Position numbers and translations under genes: made by a program. Below are positions 1 to 5,616 of a stretch of 5,616 nucleotides of DNA, piece by piece. Positions within the stretch are counted from its first letter, which is position 1, and each line of letters starts with the position of its first letter. The notes below the pieces were generated by a model. The model saw only the letters and a program-made list of their open reading frames with translations, was not told the origin of the DNA and did no database searches. The stretch spans positions 1-5,616 of the forward strand of contig JAKBBS010000211.1 in assembly GCA_021808425.1 (NCBI GenBank). Reading direction: 5' to 3'. This DNA comes from Actinomycetes bacterium (lineage in GTDB: Bacteria > Actinomycetota > Acidimicrobiia > Acidimicrobiales > Palsa-688).

Positions 1-884
1 TCACCTGCTTCTCAGTGGACCGCAAAGTGGGTGTCAAGTTCTCCACGAACGGCACGACCATGACACCCGCACGCGCCAGGCGCATCGCCGCCATGGACTA
101 CGTCGACGTCCAGGTGTCACTCGACGGTGTCGACTCCTCCACCAACGACGCCCTTCGAGGCGCGGGTAGCTACGCTGCGGCGCGCCGTGCGATGGACAAC
201 CTCGCGTCGAGCGGTTTCGCTGACTTCAAGATCTCAGTCGTCGTCACCGCTGACAACGTCGCCCAGCTGGATGGATTCGCCGAGATGGCTGCCAGCTACG
301 GTGCCACGCTGAGGCTGACCAGGCTGCGGCCGTCGGGACGGGGGGCTTCGGTCTGGGAACGACTTCACCTGAGTAACGCCCAGCAGGTCGCCCTCTACCA
401 CTGGCTCGCGGAGCGGCCCGACGTGCTGACCGGGGACTCATTTTTCCACCTCTCGGCGCTCGGCGATCCGCTTCCCGGGCTCAACCTTTGCGGCGCAGGG
501 CGGGTGGTCTGCCTCATCGACCCTGTAGGCGACGTCTACGCCTGCCCGTTCGTCCTACACGACGACTTCAAGGCGGGAAACGTCCTCGACGGGGGCGGCT
601 TCGCCCGGGTGTGGAGGCGCTCGGACCTCTTCGCGTCGTTGCGCGAACCCCAGGCCGCCGGGGCTTGCGCTTCGTGTGGCTCCTACGACTCCTGCCAGGG
701 GGGCTGCATGGCAGCCAAGTTCTTCACCGGGCTGCCGCTCGACGGACCAGATCCGGAGTGCGTCAGAGGCCAGGCGGAACCGCTTCTATCGTCAGTTGTC
801 GCCGGAACGGCGCCGTCGCCGGGACCCGGGCATTCCGTTCCCGTGCGTCTCGGGTCGTCTCGCAAGGTCGGGGTGCCGGCATAA
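1..884 (+). CDS. mftC: Mycofactocin maturase MftC, radical SAM/SPASM protein (5' end cut by window edge)
   Basis: MftC is the radical SAM enzyme that oxidatively decarboxylates and cyclises the C-terminal Val-Tyr of the precursor peptide MftA, which is presented by the carrier MftB. The frame is open to the left edge (first full codon at base 3), so the N-terminal CxxxCxxC cluster site is outside the window. About 293 residues are visible, against roughly 390 for the family. Counting the Val codon at base 15 as residue 1, the core motif VGVKFSTNG is at 5-13, LRLTRLRPSGRG at 99-110 and the MftC-typical LNLCGAGRVVCLIDPVGD at 156-173. The complete SPASM cysteine pattern follows: C159-X12-G-X4-C177, then C218-X2-C221-X5-C227-X3-C231 and C249, which would bind two auxiliary Fe-S clusters. 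C166 is an extra cysteine in between. The last ~35 residues are a Pro/Ser/Gly-rich tail with no recognised domain. The TAA stop lies 17 nt before mftE, consistent with one operon. The assignment rests on recall of MftC sequences and is strong. Confidence 0.95.
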   Translation, partial: TCFSVDRKVGVKFSTNGTTMTPARARRIAAMDYVDVQVSLDGVDSSTNDALRGAGSYAAARRAMDNLASSGFADFKISVVVTADNVAQLDGFAEMAASYGATLRLTRLRPSGRGASVWERLHLSNAQQVALYHWLAERPDVLTGDSFFHLSALGDPLPGLNLCGAGRVVCLIDPVGDVYACPFVLHDDFKAGNVLDGGGFARVWRRSDLFASLREPQAAGACASCGSYDSCQGGCMAAKFFTGLPLDGPDPECVRGQAEPLLSSVVAGTAPSPGPGHSVPVRLGSSRKVGVPA

Positions 885-901
885 CCGGGACCGGCCGACA
901 C

Positions 902-1594
902 ATGCCGAGCACGAAAATGCTCGGCGATCTCACATGGACCGACGTCGCCGAATTTGGCGCTGTCAGTGTCATTGCCGTTCCTGTCGGTTCAATCGAGCAG
1001 CACGGACCGCACCTGCCCCTTCAAACCGACACTTGTATCGCAGCGGAACTGTGCCGGCGGCTCGCGTCTCGGCGGCCTGATGTCGTCGTCGCCCCCGCCA
1101 TCAGCTACGCGTCTAGCGGCGAGCACGCCTCCTTTCCTGGGACCCTGTCGATCGGCAACACTGCGCTCGAGTCCCTCCTAGTCGAGCTAGGCAGGTCGGC
1201 TGACTCGTTCCGGGCGGTGCTGTTCGTGTCAGCTCACGGCGGGAACCGGCTGGCGATCGAAAGGGCAGTGCGTCTTCTCGTAGAGGAGTCCCGCCAAGTC
1301 CGGGCGTGGCATGTGACAGCGCCACCGGACGGTGACGCGCATGCAGGTCACGTAGAGACCTCGGTGATGATGACGCTTCGCCCGGAAACTGTTCGTGCGG
1401 TCCCCGCTGCCGCAGACGGCTGCAGCGCCCCGCTCGGCGACGTGATAGGAACACTCGTCCGCTCCGGTGTCGGTGCGCTCAGCGCTAACGGCGTCATCGG
1501 CGATGCTTCCCGCGCGTCACCCCAAGCCGGGGAGCGCTTCCTCGACACGTGGGTCGACTACCTCGAATCTTCCATTCATGGCTGGCCCTTGTGA
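902..1594 (+). CDS. mftE: Mycofactocin precursor peptide peptidase MftE (creatininase fold)
   Basis: MftE is a metal-dependent peptidase that cuts the MftC-modified MftA peptide and frees the C-terminal Val-Tyr-derived dipeptide (AHDP). The 230-residue product shows the creatininase-family metal site: GSIEQHGPHLPLQTDT at 29-44 with E32, H34 and D43, H112 in SAHGGN, and GHVETS at 149-154 with E152. The glycine at 114 replaces the second glutamate of true creatininases (HYEN), as I recall for MftE proteins generally. SAHGGN instead of the usual NGHGGN is a small local change. ATG 902 is the first in-frame start after mftC. ATG 917 (residue 6) is a serious alternative because family members typically begin close to the LGDLTW motif. 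Neither has a strong Shine-Dalgarno site, and a hairpin covers both. The reading frame stays open far upstream inside mftC, but that part is a shadow. The stop overlaps the GTG start of the next gene by 4 nt. Confidence 0.93.
   Translation: MPSTKMLGDLTWTDVAEFGAVSVIAVPVGSIEQHGPHLPLQTDTCIAAELCRRLASRRPDVVVAPAISYASSGEHASFPGTLSIGNTALESLLVELGRSADSFRAVLFVSAHGGNRLAIERAVRLLVEESRQVRAWHVTAPPDGDAHAGHVETSVMMTLRPETVRAVPAAADGCSAPLGDVIGTLVRSGVGALSANGVIGDASRASPQAGERFLDTWVDYLESSIHGWPL
903..926 (+). promoter_or_regulatory. Hairpin spanning the mftE start codons
   Basis: The arms GCCGAGCA (904-911) and TGCTCGGC (918-925) are perfect reverse complements around a 6-nt CGAAAA loop, and a T-G wobble at 903/926 adds to the stem. 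ATG 902 runs into the left arm and the alternative ATG 917 sits at the loop/right-arm boundary. In mRNA this would occlude initiation unless it is opened, for instance by ribosomes finishing mftC 17 nt upstream. The inverted repeat is seen directly; a role in translational coupling is inference. It could also be a protein-binding palindrome, or chance within coding sequence. Confidence 0.4.
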
Positions 1595-2430
1595 GCGGAC
1601 CCGCCGCCTCCAGCGATTCGACCGCCGCCCAATTTCCGCGCTCACCGGTCGCACTCGTCACAGGCGCAGGGCGTGGGATCGGTGCCGCCACCGCCCGTCG
1701 CTTGCATCGCCTCGGCTGGAACCTGGTGCTCGTCGACCGCTGCGCAGACGACCCCCTGCTCGCCTATCCCCTGTCGACACGCGACGAACTCCAATCCGTA
1801 GCCGCCGACTGTGGAGGCCCGCAGCGCTGCGAACCGGTGCTCGGAGACGTGCGATCCCAAGCAGACCTCGACAATGCAGTGGCAGTCGCAATCGGACGCT
1901 TCGGCGGCCTGCACGCCGCCGTGTCGGTGGCAGGCGCAATCGCTGGTGGCGCCGAAGGATGGAACACCTCGGAGGACGTCTGGACTGCGATGTTGTCGGT
2001 CAACTTAGAGGGGCCCTGGCGGCTCGCGAAAGCCGCGCTTCCTGCGATCATCTCCAACCCCGAGCCCCGCCGCGGGCGCTTCGTCGCTGTAGCGTCGACA
2101 GCCGGGACAGTCGGGATGCCACTTCTGAGCGCATACAGCGCCGCGAAGCACGGTTTGATTGGATTGGTCCGCAGCCTCGCCGCTGAGCTTGCCCCCTACG
2201 GCATCACAGCTAACGCGGTGGCGCCCGGCTCGACGTCAGGTCCAATGCTCGACGCGAGCGCGTCGATCTACGGCCTTGCGTCGCCGGAGGAGTTCGTGCG
2301 ACACCACATGCTCGCCCGCCTGATCGAAGCAGACGAGCCGGCAGCGCTCATCACTTGGCTGTGCGGTACCGACTCCGGTGCGCTCACCGGGGCAGTATTG
2401 GCGGTCGACGCCGGGATGACTGCGAAATGA
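1591..2430 (+). CDS. Mycofactocin-coupled SDR family oxidoreductase
   Basis: This is a short-chain dehydrogenase of the subfamily that co-occurs with mycofactocin clusters. Members of such families are thought to hold NAD(H) tightly and to pass electrons to mycofactocin rather than exchanging the nicotinamide; the alcohol or carbonyl substrate cannot be told from sequence. From the GTG at 1591 the protein has 279 residues: the dinucleotide-binding motif TGAGRGIG at 24-31, D49 at the end of beta-2 (NAD rather than NADP preference), VAG at 113-115 in place of the common NAG, N138, S169, and YSAAK at 182-186 (catalytic Tyr and Lys), then NAVAPGST at 208-215. Between beta-2 and GDVR (85-88) lies an insertion (about 53-82) containing YPLSTRDEL, which I recall as typical of this mycofactocin-linked group. 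The start is chosen because its GTGA overlaps the mftE TGA, which suggests translational coupling. An earlier in-frame GTG at 1549 would add 14 residues lying inside mftE. Confidence 0.9.
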   Translation: MSGPAASSDSTAAQFPRSPVALVTGAGRGIGAATARRLHRLGWNLVLVDRCADDPLLAYPLSTRDELQSVAADCGGPQRCEPVLGDVRSQADLDNAVAVAIGRFGGLHAAVSVAGAIAGGAEGWNTSEDVWTAMLSVNLEGPWRLAKAALPAIISNPEPRRGRFVAVASTAGTVGMPLLSAYSAAKHGLIGLVRSLAAELAPYGITANAVAPGSTSGPMLDASASIYGLASPEEFVRHHMLARLIEADEPAALITWLCGTDSGALTGAVLAVDAGMTAK

Positions 2431-2438
2431 GCCGCTGT

Positions 2439-2443
2439 GGAGG
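2439..2443 (+). promoter_or_regulatory. Ribosome binding site of mftF
   Basis: GGAGG lies 9 nt upstream of GTG 2453 (12 nt upstream of the adjacent GTG 2456), in the 22-nt gap after the SDR stop. It is the clearest Shine-Dalgarno sequence in the operon part of the window and favours GTG 2453 as the mftF start. Confidence 0.7.
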
Positions 2444-2452
2444 CGCGACACC

Positions 2453-3958
2453 GTGGTGACGGACCCTCTACCGCCAGGCTTTCGGCTGTCCCTTGCTCGG
2501 GGTGTGCGCCGGCCGCTTCCGACGGTGCTCATAGGCGGATCACCGACAAGAGTTATGAGACTTTCTGCTCGGGGCACCGCCGTGCTCGAGCGGTGGCTCG
2601 ACGGCAGCCCTGTCGGTTCGGATCGAGGCGAGCGGATGATGGCACGACGGCTAGTCGACTCCGGCGTCGCCGACCCGATTCCCCCGCCCTTAGACGCTCA
2701 GACAGCGGGCCTTCGCTGCGCCATTGCGATACCAGTTCGAGACGACCCGGCAGGCTTGGAAGCGACTTTGCGGTCGATCTCCGAGACGGCGCCATGGGCG
2801 CCGGTAGTGGTAGTCGACGACGGTTCGAAAGCGGACGCGGGAGCGGCGGCGCTTCGGGTGTTGCGGCGACTGGTGTCAGGCGGACCGGCCGCCGCCCGCA
2901 ACACGGCTTGGCGTAACAATGTCGGGGCCGACAGGCCCGACATTGTTGTCTTCGTCGACGCTGGGGTTGTGGCGACCCCGGGCTGGATCGAGGGGCTTCT
3001 GGCGCATTTCGCGGACCCGGCGGTAGGCGCGGTAGCGCCGAGGGTTCGCGCAAGGAGCGGCCCGCGATCGTCCACGTCGATCTCGATGTACGAGCGCCAC
3101 CGATCCCCGCTTGACATGGGGCCGGACGCTTCATTCGTGCGACCCGCGAGCCGGGTGCCATATGTCCCTACGGCTGCCTTGGCGCTGCGGATGACGGTGC
3201 TCGAGGAGTTCGATGGCTTCGACGAGACGCTCCGCTTCGGCGAGGACGTCGACCTGGTATGGCGTCTTCACGAGGCCGGGTGGCGTGTTCGCTACGAGCC
3301 CGCCGCAACCGTGACGCACCCCGATCGCGAGACGCTCCCGGCGTGGATACGCCAGCGCTACAGCTACGGGCGATCGGCGGCTCCCCTCGCCTCACGCCAC
3401 CGGTCGGCGGTCGCGCCTCTTGCGGTATCCGGCTGGAGCTTGGGGTTCTGGTGGCTGGCCAGCTTAGGCCGCCTGCGGGCAGCATCCGCCGTCGCAGCGT
3501 TCACCTCCGTCGCTCTCGCCGCCAAAGGCACCCACAGGCGCGAGAAACCGGCACGTGAGACGCCAGCCCGTCAGCGAGCACTGGCGGCCGAGCTGGCACG
3601 CCTCGCCCTAGTCGCCAACTTGCGTTCCGCCGCCCCCATAGCAAGCGCCCTTCGACGCGCCTGGACGCTACCCGCGGCGGTCCTGATCGCATTGTGTTGG
3701 CCGAGGATGCGACCCCGTAGCCGCCGCTTCGCCAGCCTCTTCGCGACCGCCATCGTGGTGGCGCCCGGCGTATCGGACTGGTGGCGGCACAGACAGGACG
3801 GGATGGGACCGCTTCGATGGTGCTCGATGCGGATCGCAGACGATTTCGCCTATCAGGCGGGCGTGTGGGCCGGCTCTTTCGACTCACGATCCGCGGCAGC
3901 GCTCGCGCCCCGGTTTGGAACGGCGAAGGTCACGAGCTCAGCAGCGAGGCCGGTGTAG
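2453..3958 (+). CDS. mftF: Mycofactocin glycosyltransferase MftF (GT2 family)
   Basis: MftF attaches glucose units to mycofactocin, giving the oligoglycosylated cofactor; it probably works at the inner face of the membrane. The 501-residue product is somewhat longer than the ~470 residues I recall for mycobacterial MftF. Residues 1-80 form a small N-terminal region (RVMRLSARGTAVLERWLDG at 33-51, RRLVDSGV at 65-72) that resembles a PqqD-type winged helix. The GT-A domain follows: AIPVRDD at 92-98, VVVDDGS at 119-125, GGPAAARN at 143-150, the metal-site segment VFVDAGVV at 166-173, and GEDVDLVWRL at 263-272 with the probable catalytic acidic pair E264/D265. The expected DXD reads D169-A-G171, so the second Asp is missing. 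RYSYGRSAAPL (302-312) is a family-typical motif. Hydrophobic stretches near 325-357, 405-416 and 429-438 suggest membrane association. The conserved core seems to end near APRF (485-488); the last ~13 residues are extra. A GGAGG site supports GTG 2453. The 3' end overlaps purB by 106 bp. Confidence 0.92.
   Translation: MVTDPLPPGFRLSLARGVRRPLPTVLIGGSPTRVMRLSARGTAVLERWLDGSPVGSDRGERMMARRLVDSGVADPIPPPLDAQTAGLRCAIAIPVRDDPAGLEATLRSISETAPWAPVVVVDDGSKADAGAAALRVLRRLVSGGPAAARNTAWRNNVGADRPDIVVFVDAGVVATPGWIEGLLAHFADPAVGAVAPRVRARSGPRSSTSISMYERHRSPLDMGPDASFVRPASRVPYVPTAALALRMTVLEEFDGFDETLRFGEDVDLVWRLHEAGWRVRYEPAATVTHPDRETLPAWIRQRYSYGRSAAPLASRHRSAVAPLAVSGWSLGFWWLASLGRLRAASAVAAFTSVALAAKGTHRREKPARETPARQRALAAELARLALVANLRSAAPIASALRRAWTLPAAVLIALCWPRMRPRSRRFASLFATAIVVAPGVSDWWRHRQDGMGPLRWCSMRIADDFAYQAGVWAGSFDSRSAAALAPRFGTAKVTSSAARPV
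2915..2947. repeat. Perfect 12-bp inverted repeat inside mftF
   Basis: AACAATGTCGGG at 2915-2926 is exactly reverse-complemented by CCCGACATTGTT at 2936-2947, with a 9-nt spacer, and two T-G wobbles could extend the RNA stem outward. It lies in mftF codons 155-165, just before the altered DXD motif. No clear T-run follows (GTTGTCTTCGTC), so it is not a standard intrinsic terminator. It may fold in mRNA or be the trace of a small rearrangement; its function is unknown. Confidence 0.75.
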
Positions 3959-5307
3959 CCGCTGGGCGTCAGTTTGGTGAGCCGCTCTGCTGCCTCCGCT
4001 GGCAGGTGGAGCTGGGCGACGAACTCCCTGACCTCGGCCGGTCCGACTTCGCGCCCCCGCGTCAGCTCTTTTAGACGCTCGTAGGGCTCCGCTATGCCAT
4101 GGCGGCGCATGGCCGTCTGGATAGCCTCGCCAAGCACCTCCCAGTGACAGTCCAGGTCAGCAGCCATGGTGTCGGCGTCCGGGGTCACTTTCGCAAAACC
4201 CCGTCGGGCGGACGTGATCGCTAAGCCTGAGTGGCCTAAGGCGACCCCGACGTTGCGCAGAGCGGACGAGTCGGAGAGGTCGCGCTGCATACGCGAGACC
4301 ATCAGCTTGGAGGCGAGATGCTCGAGGAGCGCCGATGAGACGCCAGCGTTCGCTTCGGCGTTCTCGAAGTCGATCGGATTCACCTTGTGCGGCATCGTCG
4401 ACGACCCGACTTCGCCGGCAACGACACGCTGGCGGAGATACGAGCGGCTCACGTACTCCCACATGTCCCGGCAGAAGTCGAGGAGGATCGAATTGAATCG
4501 CACGATGGTATGGAACAGTTCCGCGACCGTGTCGTGGGGTTCGATCTGGGTTGTGAGAGGGTTCCATTCCAACCCGAAGCTCTCGACGAAGCGTCGTGAG
4601 AGGCTGATCCACTCCACCTCCGGGTATGCGGCGACGTGCGCGCCGAACGTGCCGACCGCACCGTTCCATTTCCCGGTCAGTTCCAGCGAACGCACACGCT
4701 GCACCTGGCGGGACCAACGGTGGCAGAACACAGCGAGCTCCTTGCCGAGCGTGGTGGGAGACGCGGGCTGGCCGTGGGTGTGCGACAACATTGCCATATC
4801 TGCGCAACCGGCCGCCACGGCGGCAACATCACCGATGAGGCTTTCCGCCTCGGGAAGCCACGCCTTCGCGATGCCCTCGTTTAGCATCAGAGCGTGGGCC
4901 AGGTTGTTGACGTCCTCGGAGGTAGCGGCGAAATGAACGAACTCTCGTTGCGTTTCGCTCCAGCCGATGGCGGCGAGCTTCGCCTTGAAGAGGTACTCGA
5001 CTGCCTTCACGTCGTGGTTGGTGCGCGCTTCGATGCGCTTCACTTCGGCGACGTCGTCGGGTCCGAAGTCGTCGACCCAGGCGTTTAGGACCGCCGCCGT
5101 GTCATCGTCCAAGGGTCCCAGCTCGCCGATCGCCGGGTCGGATGCGAGGGCGAGGAGCCATCGCACCTCGACTTTGAAGCGCTGGCGGATAAGCCCTTCC
5201 TCTGAGAACGCCCCGGCGTATGGCGCCATCTGGGGGCGGTATCGGCCGTCGAGCGGCGAGAGAGCCGACGGGTTCGGCGATGCTGACGGGCGATCGCCGG
5301 GCGACAT
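3853..5307 (-). CDS. purB: Adenylosuccinate lyase PurB
   Basis: PurB catalyses two fumarate-releasing steps in the cytosol: SAICAR to AICAR in de novo purine synthesis, and adenylosuccinate to AMP. The 484-residue product closely follows the E. coli PurB type from LSPLDGRY (16-23) onward: KRIEARTNHDVKAVEY at 90-105, HFAATSEDVNNLAHAL at 125-140, SHTHGQPASPTT at 175-186 with catalytic H178 (E. coli H171), TTQIEPHD at 252-259, and the fumarate-lyase signature loop GSSTMPHKVNP at 301-311 with catalytic S302 (E. coli S295). The C-terminal domain (SRMQRDLSDS, ELTRGR) is also present. ATG 5307 is chosen as the last Met before the conserved start; it leaves a short Ser/Pro-rich N-terminus of about 15 residues. 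The frame is open further upstream to the right edge, but that part lacks family similarity. The ~20-residue hydrophilic tail after FAVPNRG goes beyond the E. coli protein and lies in the overlap with mftF. Function is certain; the exact start is likely. Confidence 0.96.
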   Translation of the reverse strand: MSPGDRPSASPNPSALSPLDGRYRPQMAPYAGAFSEEGLIRQRFKVEVRWLLALASDPAIGELGPLDDDTAAVLNAWVDDFGPDDVAEVKRIEARTNHDVKAVEYLFKAKLAAIGWSETQREFVHFAATSEDVNNLAHALMLNEGIAKAWLPEAESLIGDVAAVAAGCADMAMLSHTHGQPASPTTLGKELAVFCHRWSRQVQRVRSLELTGKWNGAVGTFGAHVAAYPEVEWISLSRRFVESFGLEWNPLTTQIEPHDTVAELFHTIVRFNSILLDFCRDMWEYVSRSYLRQRVVAGEVGSSTMPHKVNPIDFENAEANAGVSSALLEHLASKLMVSRMQRDLSDSSALRNVGVALGHSGLAITSARRGFAKVTPDADTMAADLDCHWEVLGEAIQTAMRRHGIAEPYERLKELTRGREVGPAEVREFVAQLHLPAEAAERLTKLTPSGYTGLAAELVTFAVPNRGASAAADRESKEPAHTPA

Positions 5308-5343
5308 ATGAGCCGAGCCTAGACGAGACGTCCTGACGCTGAA
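5308..5343 (-). promoter_or_regulatory. Candidate leaderless promoter of purB
   Basis: On the minus strand, TAGGCT (5321-5316) matches an actinobacterial -10 (TANNNT). Sixteen nt upstream is TTCAGC (5343-5338), a weak -35 match. Only 8 nt separate the -10 from the purB ATG, so transcription would begin at or within a base or two of the start codon. No Shine-Dalgarno sequence is visible before ATG 5307, which fits a leaderless mRNA. This is a consensus match by eye. Confidence 0.35.
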
Positions 5344-5616
5344 GCAGAGATGAAGACCGAGCGACTTCGCCAAGCCAGGTGATCGGACTGGACGACGGGT
5401 GCCACCTCGACCACCATGGTCGTGTGCGTGGATCCGGGCGACCCTTCGACCAGGACGAGCCGCCGTCGGACAGCGTCGCGCCGAGGGCCACGTCGAAGCG
5501 CCAGCCACCCGCGAAGGCAATCTTCGATCAAGACTCCCAATCCGAAGTGCCAGCGGCTCCGAGCGTCGCGGAACGACCCCGACCAGCAGCGAGGCCGGCG
5601 CGGGAGCCCGACGGAA
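5344..5616. other. Region upstream of purB with no assignable gene
   Basis: No RNA gene, repeat or recognisable protein is seen here. Three frames are open and compete. On the + strand a frame open from 5343 to the right edge (possible GTG start at 5379) reads as a hydrophilic, Pro/Ala/Ser-rich chain that looks like a disordered linker. On the - strand one frame runs from the right edge to a TAG at 5321-5319, 11 nt before purB, and another runs straight into the purB start. Third-position G/C content does not favour a single frame across the whole stretch. The region may contain the start of a divergent gene, the end of a co-oriented one, or non-coding sequence. Confidence 0.4.

Noticed and set aside
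488..901. Upstream extension of the mftE reading frame, making a 368-residue protein
   Set aside because: It overlaps the conserved SPASM region of mftC in another frame, is Arg-rich shadow sequence, and MftE family similarity starts only near base 917.
1177..1191. Small inverted repeat CCTAG/CTAGG within mftE
   Set aside because: It has only a 5-bp stem inside coding sequence, which is easily explained by chance.
2003..2008. TTA leucine codon in the SDR (others in mftF), considered as a sign of bldA-type control
   Set aside because: TTA codons occur in several genes here, and nothing indicates a Streptomyces-like host, so no regulatory meaning can be supported.
2553..3161. Minus-strand open frame of 202 codons opposite mftF
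   Set aside because: It is Arg/Pro/Ser-rich with no domain similarity, while the mftF frame on the other strand has clear motifs throughout.
4166..4936. Long + strand open frame of 256 codons opposite purB
   Set aside because: It is antisense to the conserved PurB core, shows no recognisable motifs, and is typical of a shadow frame in GC-rich DNA.
5289..5298. GGCGATCGCC palindrome, similar to the HIP1 repeat of cyanobacteria
   Set aside because: It is a single occurrence within purB and is expected occasionally in GC-rich DNA.
5308..5520. N-terminal extension of PurB by 71 residues
   Set aside because: It has no similarity to PurB, its composition is shadow-like (Arg/Pro-rich), and ATG 5307 sits just before the conserved domain.

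Overview
The window is high-GC DNA, apparently from an actinobacterium. The evidence is G/C-rich third codon positions, GTG starts, short gene spacing and above all a mycofactocin (MFT) cluster. The genus cannot be fixed from this sequence. The E. coli-type PurB and the gene order differ from Mycobacterium as I know it, so a deeper-branching actinobacterial lineage is a guess.

Bases 1-3958 (+ strand) hold the downstream part of an MFT operon. In order they are: the 3' part of mftC (radical SAM/SPASM maturase, cut by the left edge), mftE (creatininase-fold peptidase), a mycofactocin-coupled short-chain dehydrogenase (SDR), and mftF (family 2 glycosyltransferase). Spacing is tight: 17 nt between mftC and mftE, a 4-nt GTGA overlap between mftE and the SDR, and 22 nt with a Shine-Dalgarno site before mftF. 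All four are probably on one transcript whose promoter lies left of the window. In the known pathway MftC modifies the C-terminal Val-Tyr of the MftA peptide, MftE releases the modified dipeptide, MftD oxidises it to the redox cofactor core, and MftF adds sugars. The SDR is a likely user of the finished cofactor. mftD, which sits between mftC and mftE in Mycobacterium tuberculosis, is not present here.

Bases 3853-5307 (- strand) encode adenylosuccinate lyase (purB), convergent with mftF and overlapping its 3' end by 106 bp. A possible leaderless promoter lies directly upstream of purB. The last ~270 bases (5344-5616) contain open frames on both strands but no gene I can recognise.

Points worth a second look are a hairpin over the mftE start codon, a perfect 12-bp inverted repeat inside mftF next to an altered metal-binding DXD motif (Asp-Ala-Gly), the missing mftD, the mftF/purB overlap, and a possible PqqD/RRE-like N-terminal region in MftF. 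I did not find a clearly new system; the locus is an unusual arrangement of a known one.
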